A stretch of DNA of 64,000 nucleotides from positions 124,001-188,000 of the forward strand of contig NZ_BDCH01000012.1 of the NCBI RefSeq assembly GCF_001613405.1, read 5' to 3'. Of the stretch, positions 1 to 8,542 are shown piece by piece. Each line of letters starts with the position of its first letter. Position 1 is the first letter of the stretch. The notes under the pieces are model-generated. The model worked only from the letters and a program-made list of their open reading frames with translations. It was not told where the DNA came from and did not search any database. Both the position numbers and the translations under genes were made by a program. Origin of the DNA: Nocardia crassostreae (lineage in GTDB: Bacteria > Actinomycetota > Actinomycetes > Mycobacteriales > Mycobacteriaceae).

Positions 1-681
1 CTGCTCGCCGATTCCGGCACCGGGCGGGTGTGGTTCCTCGATGGGGAGGGCGACGTGTTCGCCTTCTACGGTTTCGGCATGTGCGCCAACCCGTTTCGGT
101 CGACCCGGATCGGCCACGGCGATATGCGGGAGTTTCTGAGGGATGCGGCCGAGCAGTCCGAGCGGGCTCTGCTGTGGACGGCATCGCAGGCGGATTTCGT
201 CGAACTGATTCGCTATCGGGACCGGATCGTCTACCGATGGGGCGTCAACAATGGCCGTCTCGACACCATCGGCCTGACTTTCCCCGATCCGTCCGCGGCC
301 GAAACCGCTTATGCCGCACTGAAAGCCACCTGTGTGGCGGCGAAGTACACCGAATCCGATCCGTGGTATCTGCCGGGCCGGGCGGCGATCCTGCGCGTCT
401 TCTACCCCGCCGACGGCGAATCGCAGCATGTGACGGCCTTCGACCGGCTCGCGTTCGCGGTGGACCCGGCCATTGCGGCGGCGCACGAGCGCTGGGAACT
501 CGAGCTGTACCGCGACGGCGGGCGATTGGCGAGCCTGGAATGGGTGACCTGGGACGGTTACGCGACGCGCGACGACCTCACCGTCGCGCAGTGGGTTCGC
601 GCCCGTATTCGCAATGACTCCCAGGACCCGGAGTGGCATGTCACCGCGCTGCCCGAAATCGCGGAATACTTGGCGGCATAA
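1..681 (+). CDS. Hypothetical protein, 5' end outside the window
   Basis: The frame is open from the first base, so the gene probably begins upstream; a GTG at 28 would be the first start inside the window and would give 217 residues. I do not recognise a family. The visible part is soluble, with no membrane segment or signal peptide, and is rich in Trp and acidic residues (WFLDGEG near the start, WVTWDG and AQWVRARI towards the end). A WGR-domain gene follows on the same strand after 45 bases, so the two may be co-transcribed. The coding frame is convincing from its strong third-position GC, but no function can be assigned. Confidence 0.7.
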   Translation: MLADSGTGRVWFLDGEGDVFAFYGFGMCANPFRSTRIGHGDMREFLRDAAEQSERALLWTASQADFVELIRYRDRIVYRWGVNNGRLDTIGLTFPDPSAAETAYAALKATCVAAKYTESDPWYLPGRAAILRVFYPADGESQHVTAFDRLAFAVDPAIAAAHERWELELYRDGGRLASLEWVTWDGYATRDDLTVAQWVRARIRNDSQDPEWHVTALPEIAEYLAA

Positions 682-726
682 GGCTTCACGACACACTCAC
701 CCGGGCTCGCGGGCTTCCGGGCGGAG

Positions 727-1446
727 GTGGGCCCACCCGCCGACACGGCGGAGATCGAGGCGCTGGAGGCGGCGCTCGAGGCTCCGCTAACCGATATCCT
801 GCGCACGCTGTGGCAGCGCGTCGGTCATGCCGAATGGCGGCTCGGCGAGAGCGGCCTGCGCCTGCTCGGCCCCGCCGAGGTAGTGCGGGAGCTGCCGCGC
901 ACCCGGGCCGCCGGACAGGAGTACGCGGCCGCATTGCGGGGCGAACGCAGACAACAGTGGGAGCCGGTTCTCGTGACCCTGGCCCCGCTGGTGGTGGGAT
1001 TCGACGGCGCTCTCGACACGGTGTTCGCCGAGTTCTGCCCGGATCCCGCCGATGATCGGGTGTTCGCTCGGCTGGTCGAGGGTCGCCACCCGGCCGACGC
1101 GTGGTGGGAGCGTTCGCTGTCCTGGATTTTCGCGGTCTCGTTCCTGCGCCGCTTGGCCGACCAGCTGGAACTGGCCGTGCCCGAGACCATGATGCTGTCC
1201 GGGGGCCAGCGTCGCGGACCCGACCTCACCCGCCGCTACTTCGAGAACACCGGCTCGACCGGCGCCAAGTTCTGGGAGATCACCACCGATCCGGGTCTGG
1301 ATATGGTGGCCACCCGGTACGGCAAACTCGGTACGGTGGGCTCGGTCGCGGTCAAGCGCTGCGGCACTCCGGACAAGGCCGCCGCACAGGCCGCGAAAGC
1401 CATTGCCGCCAAGGAGAAGAGCGGATACCGGGAGATCTCCGGCTAG
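727..1446 (+). CDS. WGR domain-containing protein
   Basis: The C-terminal third (about residues 160-239) reads as a WGR domain: KFWEI, then TRYGKLGT standing where the family name-giving Trp-Gly-Arg motif lies, then repeated Ala-Lys stretches and a final GYREI. WGR domains occur in poly-ADP-ribose polymerases and in bacterial MolR-like proteins, where they bind DNA or act as interaction modules. The first 150 residues are not recognised and contain several Trp-rich helical segments. The start is a GTG at 727, the first possible start in this frame after the stop of the upstream gene. It may form a two-gene unit with that hypothetical gene. The biological role is unknown. Confidence 0.75.
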   Translation: MGPPADTAEIEALEAALEAPLTDILRTLWQRVGHAEWRLGESGLRLLGPAEVVRELPRTRAAGQEYAAALRGERRQQWEPVLVTLAPLVVGFDGALDTVFAEFCPDPADDRVFARLVEGRHPADAWWERSLSWIFAVSFLRRLADQLELAVPETMMLSGGQRRGPDLTRRYFENTGSTGAKFWEITTDPGLDMVATRYGKLGTVGSVAVKRCGTPDKAAAQAAKAIAAKEKSGYREISG

Positions 1447-1452
1447 CGCGGA

Positions 1453-1920
1453 TCAGCCCAGACTGGGCCGGTCGTACACCGTGAAGGTCCCATCCGCCCC
1501 GGAGTCGACGCCGACGAAGCGGCCGTGGTGGATGGGATTGTTGGCGAGGAACCGGATGACCGTGTCGTCCGGATCGACGATATCGAGGAATGCCCCGTAC
1601 TCGCCCCGATCGATCACCTCGGAGTGGGTGTAGCCCAGCTCCTTCGCCCGTCCCGCGAGCCGGTGCAGCTCCTCGACGGCGTCCACCTCCAGGGCGAATA
1701 CGTCGAAATCGGCGAGAACAGGCTTGCTCGCGCAGTATTCGCGCTCCCGCAGCGCGATCCCGAATCCGGAGGGGTGCATGAGCTGCGCCCCGCGCAGGAC
1801 GCCCTGCTCCTTGAACTCGGCGGCGAGCTCCAGGTCCAGGAGCCCGCGATACCAGTCGACGCTGCGTACGAGATCGCTCACGGGAATCTTCACGTGGCGG
1901 ATGCGGGAGAGCGCGGCCAT
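1453..1920 (-). CDS. VOC family (glyoxalase/bleomycin resistance-like) protein
   Basis: A 155-residue protein with the paired beta-alpha-beta-beta-beta pattern of the vicinal oxygen chelate fold: IRHVKIPVSDLVRSVDWYRGLLDLEL at the start and DPDDTVIRFL in the second half. Family members are metal-dependent lyases, isomerases or dioxygenases, or bind drugs. The substrate cannot be read from sequence. The start is the ATG at 1920; the open frame continues upstream but runs through the neighbouring transporter. It ends seven bases from the convergent WGR gene. Confidence 0.85.
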   Translation of the reverse strand: MAALSRIRHVKIPVSDLVRSVDWYRGLLDLELAAEFKEQGVLRGAQLMHPSGFGIALREREYCASKPVLADFDVFALEVDAVEELHRLAGRAKELGYTHSEVIDRGEYGAFLDIVDPDDTVIRFLANNPIHHGRFVGVDSGADGTFTVYDRPSLG

Positions 1921-2009
1921 GCGTGGAGGATCCCACGCACCGGCCGCTCCCGCAGGCCGGTCCGAAACATGCGCCGATGCTGGTTTTCCGGTGACCCGCT
2001 TGCCGCGAA

Positions 2010-3223
2010 TCAGGCCGCGGACGAGGTCAATTCGGGTCGCGGCTTCGCATCCGCCGCGACCCGCGGGCCGGTGCTCCGGTATTGGAGGCGGCCCGCCCAC
2101 AACGCGGCCGCCAGACCGGCCGCGCCGAGGGCCGCGCCGACCCAGGCGACCGAGGTGAAGCCGAACCCGGCGGTAATGGTGAGGCCGCCCAGCATCGGGG
2201 CGAGGGTATTGCCGATATTGAAGGCGGCGGTGTTGGTGGCCCCGACGAGGGCGGGGGGCGCCGGGGGGCGAGGGTGAAAACCCGGGACTGCAGAACGGGA
2301 TTGGTGACGTATCCGGCAATGCCGAGGATGAAGACCAGGGCGATGGTGACGGCGGTGTGGTGCGCCAGCAGGGCGAGCGCCAGGGAGGCCGTCACCAGCA
2401 CGCCGATTCCGGCGGTGAGGGTGCGGATCGGGTAGGTCTGGGCGAACTTGCCGCCGACGGCCATTCCGATGAGGCCGCCGACACCGAACAGCGCCAGCAC
2501 GGCGGGGACCCAGCCCTCGGGGAGTCCGCTCACCTCGGTCAGCAGTGCGGCGAGGTAGCTGAAGGTGACGATGACCGCGCCGAAGGCGAAGGCCGTGATG
2601 GCATAGGACAGCCACAGCTGCGGTCTGGCCATGGCGCGCAATTCCGCACCGACCGTGTGGGTTTCGTCCTGCGTCCCGGTCGCGGCCGGAATGGCGAGGA
2701 GCGCGCCGAGCAGGCTGATCAGGGTCAGCGCGGCGACGCCCCAGAATGCCGCGCGCCATCCGGCGAATTGGCTCAGCACGGTGCCCGCCGGGACGCCGAC
2801 AATGGTGGCGAGGGTCAGCCCGCTCGCGACCACGGCAACGGCTTTGCCCTTGGCCTGCGCCGGGACCAGGGCGACGGCGGTCGCCACCGCTACGCCCCAG
2901 AACCCGGCGTAGGCCAGCGCGCTCACAATGCGCGTCGCGAACAGCACGCCGTAGTTCGGCGCGACCGCACCGGCCACGTGCGCGGCAATGAAGACCGCCT
3001 GCAGGGCGACCAGGGCGGTGCGGCGCGGCCAGCTCAGGGTGGCGACGGCGAGCAGCGGTGCGCCGACCGCCATTCCGATGGCGAAGGCCGAAATGATCAG
3101 TCCCGCATCGGGAATGGAGACATCGAGGTCGGCGGCCATTCCGGGGAGCAGTCCGGAGAGCATGAACTCCGAGGTGCCTTGGGTGAAGATTCCCAAGCCG
3201 AGGATGTAGACGGCTAGGGGCAT
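2010..3223 (-). pseudogene. MFS transporter (arabinose/drug efflux type), frame-disrupted
   Basis: The N-terminal 340 residues from the ATG at 3223 (MPLAVYILGLGIFTQGTSEF) carry the typical twelve-helix major facilitator pattern, including the SWPRRTAL loop after helix 2 and a Pro-Gly segment in helix 5 (GVPAGTVL). Near 2250-2280 the frame is lost in a G-rich tract, and the last helices (PALVGATNTAAFNIGN onward) continue in another frame to a stop at 2010. Adding one base restores a protein of about 404 residues, the normal size. A good AGGAGGA ribosome site precedes 3223. The gene is divergent from a RidA gene and near a TetR gene that may regulate both. This is either a genuine frameshift or a homopolymer base-calling error. 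Confidence 0.8.
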
Positions 3224-3308
3224 GGGTGGTCCTCCTGTGTGTGGGGAAGTCGGAAGGACGCTAACATTGTTTTGTATCAAATGCTACATAACTCTGAGAG
3301 AGGCCACC
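3224..3308. promoter_or_regulatory. Divergent promoter with short dyad
   Basis: The 85 bases between the MFS and RidA starts are AT-rich compared with the surroundings and contain TGTAtcaaatgcTACA, a dyad with four-base arms. It is the natural place for an operator of the TetR gene at 3725. The function is inferred from position only. Confidence 0.4.
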
Positions 3309-3668
3309 ATGACTGCTTCCGAGCGCGTCCGCGTCACCGCCGACCCCGACTGGTACGACTCCGCCGGGATCGCGCTGGGCATTCGGGTGGGTGACTTCGT
3401 CTTCACCTCCGGTCAAGCCCCGATCGACGAGCACGGCGTCACCGTCGGCCGCGGTGACTTCGAGGCGCAGGCCCGGCGCGCCCTCGCCAACCTCGCCACG
3501 GTGCTGGAGAACGGGGGCTCCGGGCTCGACCGCGTGGTCAAGGCCACGGTGTTCGTCACCGATATCGCCCGGCAGGACACCTTCGCCAAGGTCCGCGCCG
3601 AGCATTTCGCGCCGCCCTATTTCGCCGAATCCTTCGTGCAGGTCGCCGCGCTCGCCGATCCGGAATAG
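3309..3668 (+). CDS. RidA family protein, probably truncated by a stop codon
   Basis: A 119-residue RidA/YjgF-fold protein; family members hydrolyse reactive enamine/imine intermediates or act as related deaminases. Visible features are GDFVFTSGQAP, the helix ending LANLATVLENGG, VVKATVFVTD and the late strand SFVQVAALADPE. The equivalent of RidA Arg105 is Glu here, so it is not a canonical imine deaminase. The frame stops with TAG at 3666, but the same frame continues with MIEIEAIGVVR and a TGA, which is exactly the conserved C-terminal strand (IEIEAIA in the family). The gene therefore looks shortened by one nonsense codon, losing the strand that carries the family's conserved Glu. Confidence 0.8.
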   Translation: MTASERVRVTADPDWYDSAGIALGIRVGDFVFTSGQAPIDEHGVTVGRGDFEAQARRALANLATVLENGGSGLDRVVKATVFVTDIARQDTFAKVRAEHFAPPYFAESFVQVAALADPE

Positions 3669-3724
3669 ATGATCGAGATCGAGGCGATCGGAGTGGTCCG
3701 GTGACCGGACCTAGAGTGTGAGTC

Positions 3725-4309
3725 ATGGCGAGGCCGCGGAAGTTCGACGAGACGCGCGCCGTCAGCGCGGCAATGGACGCGTTCTGGCGGCGCGGATACG
3801 AGGCCATCTCCACCCGGGACCTGGCCGAATACACCGGTCTCGGGACATCGAGCCTGTACAACACCTTCGGTGACAAACGGCAGCTGTATCTGCGGGCGCT
3901 GCGCCGGTACTACGAGACCGCCACCGCCGCGCAGATCGAGCTACTGAGCCGACCGGGCTCGGTCAAGGAACGGCTTCGTGACCTCATGGTGCATGCGATC
4001 GACGCCGATACCGCCGAGCCCGGGGCGGATGCGGCGGGCTGTTTCGCCATCAATGCGTCGATCGACCGGGCGGCCGCCGACCCCGAGGTCGCGGACGAAG
4101 TCCGGCGGCATTTCACGGCTGTGGAACACGCGCTGCGCGAAGCTGTTTCGGGTGGTCAGCGCACCGGCGAGATAGCCTCGACCCCCGACGCCGCAACCCT
4201 GGCCCGCCAGATCCAGAGCACGTACTACGGCCTGCGGGTGCTGGCGCCGATCCAGCAAGACCGGCAGGCGCTGCTCGGCGTGGTGGAAACCACGCTGGCG
4301 GCGCTGTAG
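3725..4309 (+). CDS. TetR/AcrR family transcriptional regulator
   Basis: A 194-residue regulator with a TetR helix-turn-helix at residues about 20-60 (YEAISTRDLAEYTGLGTSSLYNTFGDKRQLYLRAL) and an all-helical ligand domain after it. A Cys (AGCFAINAS) sits where several members of this subgroup sense thiol-reactive compounds, but that is inference. It lies downstream of the RidA gene, and the MFS transporter is divergent from RidA, so it plausibly represses the exporter. The PucR gene begins ten bases after its stop. Confidence 0.88.
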   Translation: MARPRKFDETRAVSAAMDAFWRRGYEAISTRDLAEYTGLGTSSLYNTFGDKRQLYLRALRRYYETATAAQIELLSRPGSVKERLRDLMVHAIDADTAEPGADAAGCFAINASIDRAAADPEVADEVRRHFTAVEHALREAVSGGQRTGEIASTPDAATLARQIQSTYYGLRVLAPIQQDRQALLGVVETTLAAL

Positions 4310-4319
4310 GGGACGGGTG

Positions 4320-5888
4320 ATGCTCACCATCAATCGGCTCGTCGCCGATCCCGCGCTCGGCCTGCGGATCACGACCCCGGAGCTCACCGATCGCCTCACC
4401 GCGGAGATCGGCTGGCTGCACACCACCGAACTGCCCGACCCGTCGCCGTATGTCCGTTCCGGCGAGCTCGTCTTGAGCAACGGTCTGTGGCTGGCGCATG
4501 TCCCGGCGGAGCGCTTCGTCGACGCCGTCACCCGCGCGGGCGCGGCCGGATTGGTGTTCGGGCTCACCGCGCAGACGCCGGAACTGCCGGAAGGGCTTGC
4601 GGCGCTGTGCGTCTCGCGTGGACTGCCGCTGGTCGAGCTGTGTATCGGGGTGCCGTTCGCCGCGGTGACCCGGGCCGCGGCGCGCATCCAGAACGAGGTG
4701 TTGCAGGCCGAGCTGACCGCGACCGTGCATCGCGGCGACGCCCTGGCGACCGCCTTGTCGCGCGGCAGCGGTGCGGCGGGCGTGCTCGAAATCCTGCGCG
4801 GGGAAACGGAATTGCCCTTGCTGGTCGTCGATCGCAAGGGGCGCTGCCTGGCCAGTATCAGCTGTGAGCCGACCGATGAGCAGATTCGGCTGGCCGCGGC
4901 GGCGCTCAATCGCATGCCGCCGCCGATCGAGGTGGAGCTGGGGGCCGGGCCCGCGGCGCTGTATCTCGTGGAGGGGGCGATGGGGGAGATCGATGCCGGG
5001 CTGTACTGCCTGGAACCGGTCGCACGGCTGGGCGCCGCGGATCGGGAGGCGCTGGCCCAGGCGGCGCGGTTCCTGAGCCTGGAGGTGACCAAACAGCAAG
5101 CGGTGCAGGCCATCGAGGCGCGGTTCGCGGCGGAACTGCTGGAGATGATCCTGTCGGGGCCGCGCCGCAGTGGCGAGGTGGGGCAGCGGCTGCGCGCCTA
5201 CGGGGTGCCGTCGGACCGGCCGCTGGGCGTCTTCGCGCTGGCCGTCAGGGCCGCGCCCGGCGGCGACCACCCGGCCGACGAGATCGCCGATGCGGCGGGG
5301 GCCTTCTTCGCCGCGCGCGGCATTCCGGTGTTCACCGCGGCGGGTAGCCGGGACCTGGTGGCGGTGTGCCCGTGGGAGCGGACGCCGGAGGAGCTGATGC
5401 GGTTCGCCGCCGAGATGTCGGCCGAGGTCGGGCGGCGCACGGCCACCCGGGTCGTCATCGGGCTGGGCGAGATCGCGGCGGGGGCCGGTGCGCTGCGGGA
5501 ACCGCTGGTGCGGGCCCGGGAGGTGTGCCAGGTGCTACGTGCGCAGGGCGGCCCGGACACCGCCGCCTTCGCCGATATCGCGACCTTCCGCATGCTGCTC
5601 GGATTGCTCGATGACCAGGTGCTGCACCGGTTTTCCGATCAGGTGCTGGGCATCATCCGGGAGCACGACGCCCGCGCGCACACCGAGCTCGAGCACACCC
5701 TGCGCACCTTCCTGGCCCATGACGGCCAGTGGGGCGTGACGGTCGCCGCGCTGCACGTGCACGTCAATACCCTGCGCAATCGCATGGCGCGGATCACGGA
5801 ATTGACCGGGCGCAATGTGAACCGGCTCGAGGACACCGTCGATCTGTTCCTGGCCCTGGCGGCCGAGACCGCCGGTCAGCGCGGGTAG
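4320..5888 (+). CDS. PucR family transcriptional regulator
   Basis: A 522-residue protein with the two hallmark regions of PucR/CdaR-type regulators: an N-terminal purine-catabolism regulatory domain (residues 1-130, with LVADPALGLRI and the SGELVLSNG segment) and a C-terminal helix-turn-helix at about residues 455-510 (VTVAALHVHVNTLRNRMARITELTG). PucR proteins usually activate genes for purine, allantoin or amino-compound use. The cluster on the opposite strand just downstream (5876-8423) and the amidase at 8543 are the likely targets. ATG at 4320 is preferred over the GTG just before it. The 3' end overlaps the convergent deacetylase gene by 13 bases. Confidence 0.9.
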   Translation: MLTINRLVADPALGLRITTPELTDRLTAEIGWLHTTELPDPSPYVRSGELVLSNGLWLAHVPAERFVDAVTRAGAAGLVFGLTAQTPELPEGLAALCVSRGLPLVELCIGVPFAAVTRAAARIQNEVLQAELTATVHRGDALATALSRGSGAAGVLEILRGETELPLLVVDRKGRCLASISCEPTDEQIRLAAAALNRMPPPIEVELGAGPAALYLVEGAMGEIDAGLYCLEPVARLGAADREALAQAARFLSLEVTKQQAVQAIEARFAAELLEMILSGPRRSGEVGQRLRAYGVPSDRPLGVFALAVRAAPGGDHPADEIADAAGAFFAARGIPVFTAAGSRDLVAVCPWERTPEELMRFAAEMSAEVGRRTATRVVIGLGEIAAGAGALREPLVRAREVCQVLRAQGGPDTAAFADIATFRMLLGLLDDQVLHRFSDQVLGIIREHDARAHTELEHTLRTFLAHDGQWGVTVAALHVHVNTLRNRMARITELTGRNVNRLEDTVDLFLALAAETAGQRG

Positions 5889-6745
5889 GTTTCCGGATCC
5901 ACGTCGTAGCTCGGGACCGCGCGCTGCGGCGTCGCGGCGTCCGCACGCGCCCACTCGGCCGCCTCGCGGCAGCGCGCGAAGGTGACGTCACCGCATTCGA
6001 GGGCGTATTCGATGAGGTTGCGCAGCGCCAGCATCCGGCCCGGCCGCCCGGTCAGGAACGGGTGCATGCACACATTGAAAAGACAGCCGTAGTGCCGCAT
6101 ACCGTCGAGTTCGGCGCGCCACATCTCCTCGACCTTGACCGGTGATTCGATGACCGCCCCGATGCGCGGTTCGGGCAGGTACGCGTACTGCTCCCAGTCG
6201 TCGAGCGACCAGTGCACCGGCAGTTCCACCACCGGCGCGTGCGGACCGTCGATGAGATACGGCCGGTCGTCGCCCATCAGCGAGGAGTCGTAGGTCAGAC
6301 CGTATTCGGCCACCAGACCGGTGGTTTCGCGGCTGGCGCTCCACATGGCCGCCCGATGTCCGGTGATCTCGATGCCCTGCGCCGTGAAAACATCCAGTGC
6401 CCGAGCGAAATCCACGCGCTCGGCCCCGGGCGGCAGTGAGGTGGGCGCACGGTGACTGTAGGAATGGTGCGCCACCTCGTGCCCGCGGTCCACGATCGAA
6501 CGGGCCAGTCCCGGCCGCTGCTCGGCCACCCAGCCCGGTACGAAGAAGGTTGCGGGAACCGCCATCTCGTCGAGCAGGTCGAGAATCCGCGGCACGCCCA
6601 CATCCGGTCCGTAGGACTGGTGCGACATGACCATGGGGTGATCGGCGAAGTGCCGCCCCTCCGCGAGGATGGGCGTCTCGGCGTCCACATCGAAGGTCAG
6701 TGTCGCCACGGCGGCCGCGCCGCGGGTCCAGGTGCGTTCGATCAT
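5876..6745 (-). CDS. Polysaccharide deacetylase family (NodB fold) hydrolase
   Basis: A 289-residue NodB-fold hydrolase. Motif 1 appears as TLTFDVDAET, with the catalytic and metal Asp residues, and motif 2 as HEVAHHSYSH, giving the metal His residues. Despite the family name, members include allantoinases of the PuuE type and other C-N hydrolases, and the context (PucR, DUF1989, amidase) favours a small-molecule amide substrate over a polysaccharide. No signal peptide is present, so it is cytoplasmic. The ATG at 6745 overlaps the stop of the upstream oxidoreductase in an ATGA, which implies translational coupling. Confidence 0.85.
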   Translation of the reverse strand: MIERTWTRGAAAVATLTFDVDAETPILAEGRHFADHPMVMSHQSYGPDVGVPRILDLLDEMAVPATFFVPGWVAEQRPGLARSIVDRGHEVAHHSYSHRAPTSLPPGAERVDFARALDVFTAQGIEITGHRAAMWSASRETTGLVAEYGLTYDSSLMGDDRPYLIDGPHAPVVELPVHWSLDDWEQYAYLPEPRIGAVIESPVKVEEMWRAELDGMRHYGCLFNVCMHPFLTGRPGRMLALRNLIEYALECGDVTFARCREAAEWARADAATPQRAVPSYDVDPETYPR

Positions 6746-7779
6746 GCGGTGGTGCGGGCGCGCCACGCCGCGGTGCTGTCCAGATTGGCCATGGGATGGA
6801 GCATCTCATGATCGAACTTGGCCAGTTCCGCGCCGGTCTCGACCTTGCGCGGCAGATCCGGATTGGCCAGCGCGCCCGTGCCGAGGGACAGCAGGTCGGC
6901 GTGCCCGCCGTTCAGTACGTCCGCGGCCTGGGTCAGGGCGTGCATACCGCCATTGGCGATGACCGGGCGGCCGGACACCTCGCGGGCCAGTTCGGTGATG
7001 GTGGTGCCGTCGGGGAAGCGCGCGGTCTCCAGGAAATTGCGGCCCTCACTGGCAATGTGCAGATAGGTGGCGTCCTCGGCCAGCGCGGCGAAGACGATCC
7101 GTGCATCGGTGTCGGCGCCGGGCCAGCGGTAGGTGAAGTCGTTGACCTTGGTCTGCGACAGCCGCACGCCGATGGGGAAATCGCCGAGCGCCGTGCGCAG
7201 CGCCCGCAGCACGCGCTGGGTCAGCCGGATGCGGTTGCGCACCGGGCCGCCGTATTCGTCGGTGCGCTGATTGGTGTAGTCGGTGAGGAACTGATCGAGC
7301 AGATAGCCGTTGGCGGCGTGGATCTCGACGCCGTCGAAACCGGCCGCGCGGGCATTCTCGGCGGCGGCGACGTAGCCGCCGATGACATCCTCGATATCGT
7401 CGGCGGTCATTTCCCGCGGCGCGCTCCACGGTCCGCCGACGCCGCCGTAGTCGACCATCATCTTGCCGCGCGGCGGTACGGCCGAGGGGCCGATGGTCTC
7501 GTAGCCGTAGGCATTGCCCTGCGAGATCGCGCCCGCGTGCATCAACTGCGCGATGATCGGCGCCCCGGCCTCGTGCACGGCGTCCACCACGGCGCGCCAG
7601 CCGGAGACGTGCGCCTCGGTGACCAGGCCGGGCTGATTGAAGTAGCCCTGGCTGTGCTCGGCATCGGGGTAGATGCCCTCGGTGATGATCAATCCGAAGC
7701 CGCCCGCCGCGTATTCGCGGTAGTACTCGGCCATCTGGGCGGTGGGGACGCCGTCGGACGTGGCGGAGATGCGGGTCAT
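6742..7779 (-). CDS. NADH:flavin oxidoreductase (old yellow enzyme family), start uncertain
   Basis: A TIM-barrel flavin oxidoreductase with GFGLIITEG, the HAANGYLLDQFLTDYTNQRTDEYGG active-site region and the C-terminal GTGALANPDLP phosphate-binding loop. The first ATG in frame (7779) gives 345 residues, but the sequence just upstream in the same frame still encodes the conserved OYE N-terminus (FGLGRLALRNRFAVAP), which includes FMN-binding residues. No ATG, GTG or TTG is available for that extension, so either a base is missing or a rare start is used. Adding one base would instead fuse it to DUF1989. It belongs to the 5876-8423 operon. Confidence 0.75.
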   Translation of the reverse strand: MTRISATSDGVPTAQMAEYYREYAAGGFGLIITEGIYPDAEHSQGYFNQPGLVTEAHVSGWRAVVDAVHEAGAPIIAQLMHAGAISQGNAYGYETIGPSAVPPRGKMMVDYGGVGGPWSAPREMTADDIEDVIGGYVAAAENARAAGFDGVEIHAANGYLLDQFLTDYTNQRTDEYGGPVRNRIRLTQRVLRALRTALGDFPIGVRLSQTKVNDFTYRWPGADTDARIVFAALAEDATYLHIASEGRNFLETARFPDGTTITELAREVSGRPVIANGGMHALTQAADVLNGGHADLLSLGTGALANPDLPRKVETGAELAKFDHEMLHPMANLDSTAAWRARTTA

Positions 7780-8423
7780 GGGCGCGACGGCGAAACGGTT
7801 GCGCAGCGCCAGGCGGCCGAGGCCGAACGGGGCGAGCGCGGGGTGGGGCCCGCGCCATTGATGACGTTGTGGTCCTGCGGGCAGGACGAGACCACGACGA
7901 GGCAGTCCACCTCCGCGCGCAGGGTGATGGAATCGCCCGGGGCGGTGGGCGCTTCGAGCCAGGACAGCGCGCCGTCGGCGGCGACGGGGATGCGCATGAA
8001 GACATTGATCGGCTGCGGAATGTGCGCCAGCGCGTGATGGCCGTGTGCGGCCATGGCCCGCCGCAGATTGTCCGCACAGCTGGCGTGATCCGGATCCCCG
8101 TATGCCGCATAGCGTTCCGGATCGCAGGCGGCGATCAGCATGTCGTGGACGCCGGGGGAGGTGTCGGCCAGATAGGTGAGGATCGGGCGACGGCGATTGG
8201 TCACGAAGGCTTCGCCCGGCGCGGGGAACAACCGACTGGTGTGGGTGCGGGTGTGGGCGGCACTGTGGTACTCGGTGATGTCGTCGACGTTGTAGGCGAA
8301 CACATCGCCGACCTGGCCGCCGTGCGCATCGGTGATCCGCAGTCGCTCACCGGTGCGCAGGGTCACCGATCTGGCCTGCCGGGCCGGGACGGTCACCGGC
8401 TCGGGGTAGCTCAACGCTGTCAT
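7776..8423 (-). CDS. DUF1989 (urea carboxylase-associated family) protein
   Basis: A protein of about 215 residues with the DUF1989 features GGQVGDVFAYN, EYHSAAHTRTH and the C-terminal CPQDHNVING, whose His, Asp and Cys residues are candidate metal ligands. Members include the two subunits of carboxyguanidine deiminase in bacterial guanidine breakdown and proteins beside urea carboxylase. Here it sits with an amidase and a PucR regulator, so a role in degrading a nitrogen-rich compound is a reasonable inference; a second DUF1989 partner was not found. Residues after NGAGPTP look out of frame, probably a disturbed C-terminus at the junction with the flavin oxidoreductase. Confidence 0.82.
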   Translation of the reverse strand: MTALSYPEPVTVPARQARSVTLRTGERLRITDAHGGQVGDVFAYNVDDITEYHSAAHTRTHTSRLFPAPGEAFVTNRRRPILTYLADTSPGVHDMLIAACDPERYAAYGDPDHASCADNLRRAMAAHGHHALAHIPQPINVFMRIPVAADGALSWLEAPTAPGDSITLRAEVDCLVVVSSCPQDHNVINGAGPTPRSPRSASAAWRCATVSPSRP

Positions 8424-8542
8424 GCCGTTCAGTCAACAGGCCGGAGGCAGCCGTCCGAAATGGAGATACTCACAGTGCTGACGATATTCGGTGGATGTTT
8501 GCACATGTTGGCGCGGGAATGCGGCGCGATAGCGTGCCTGTC

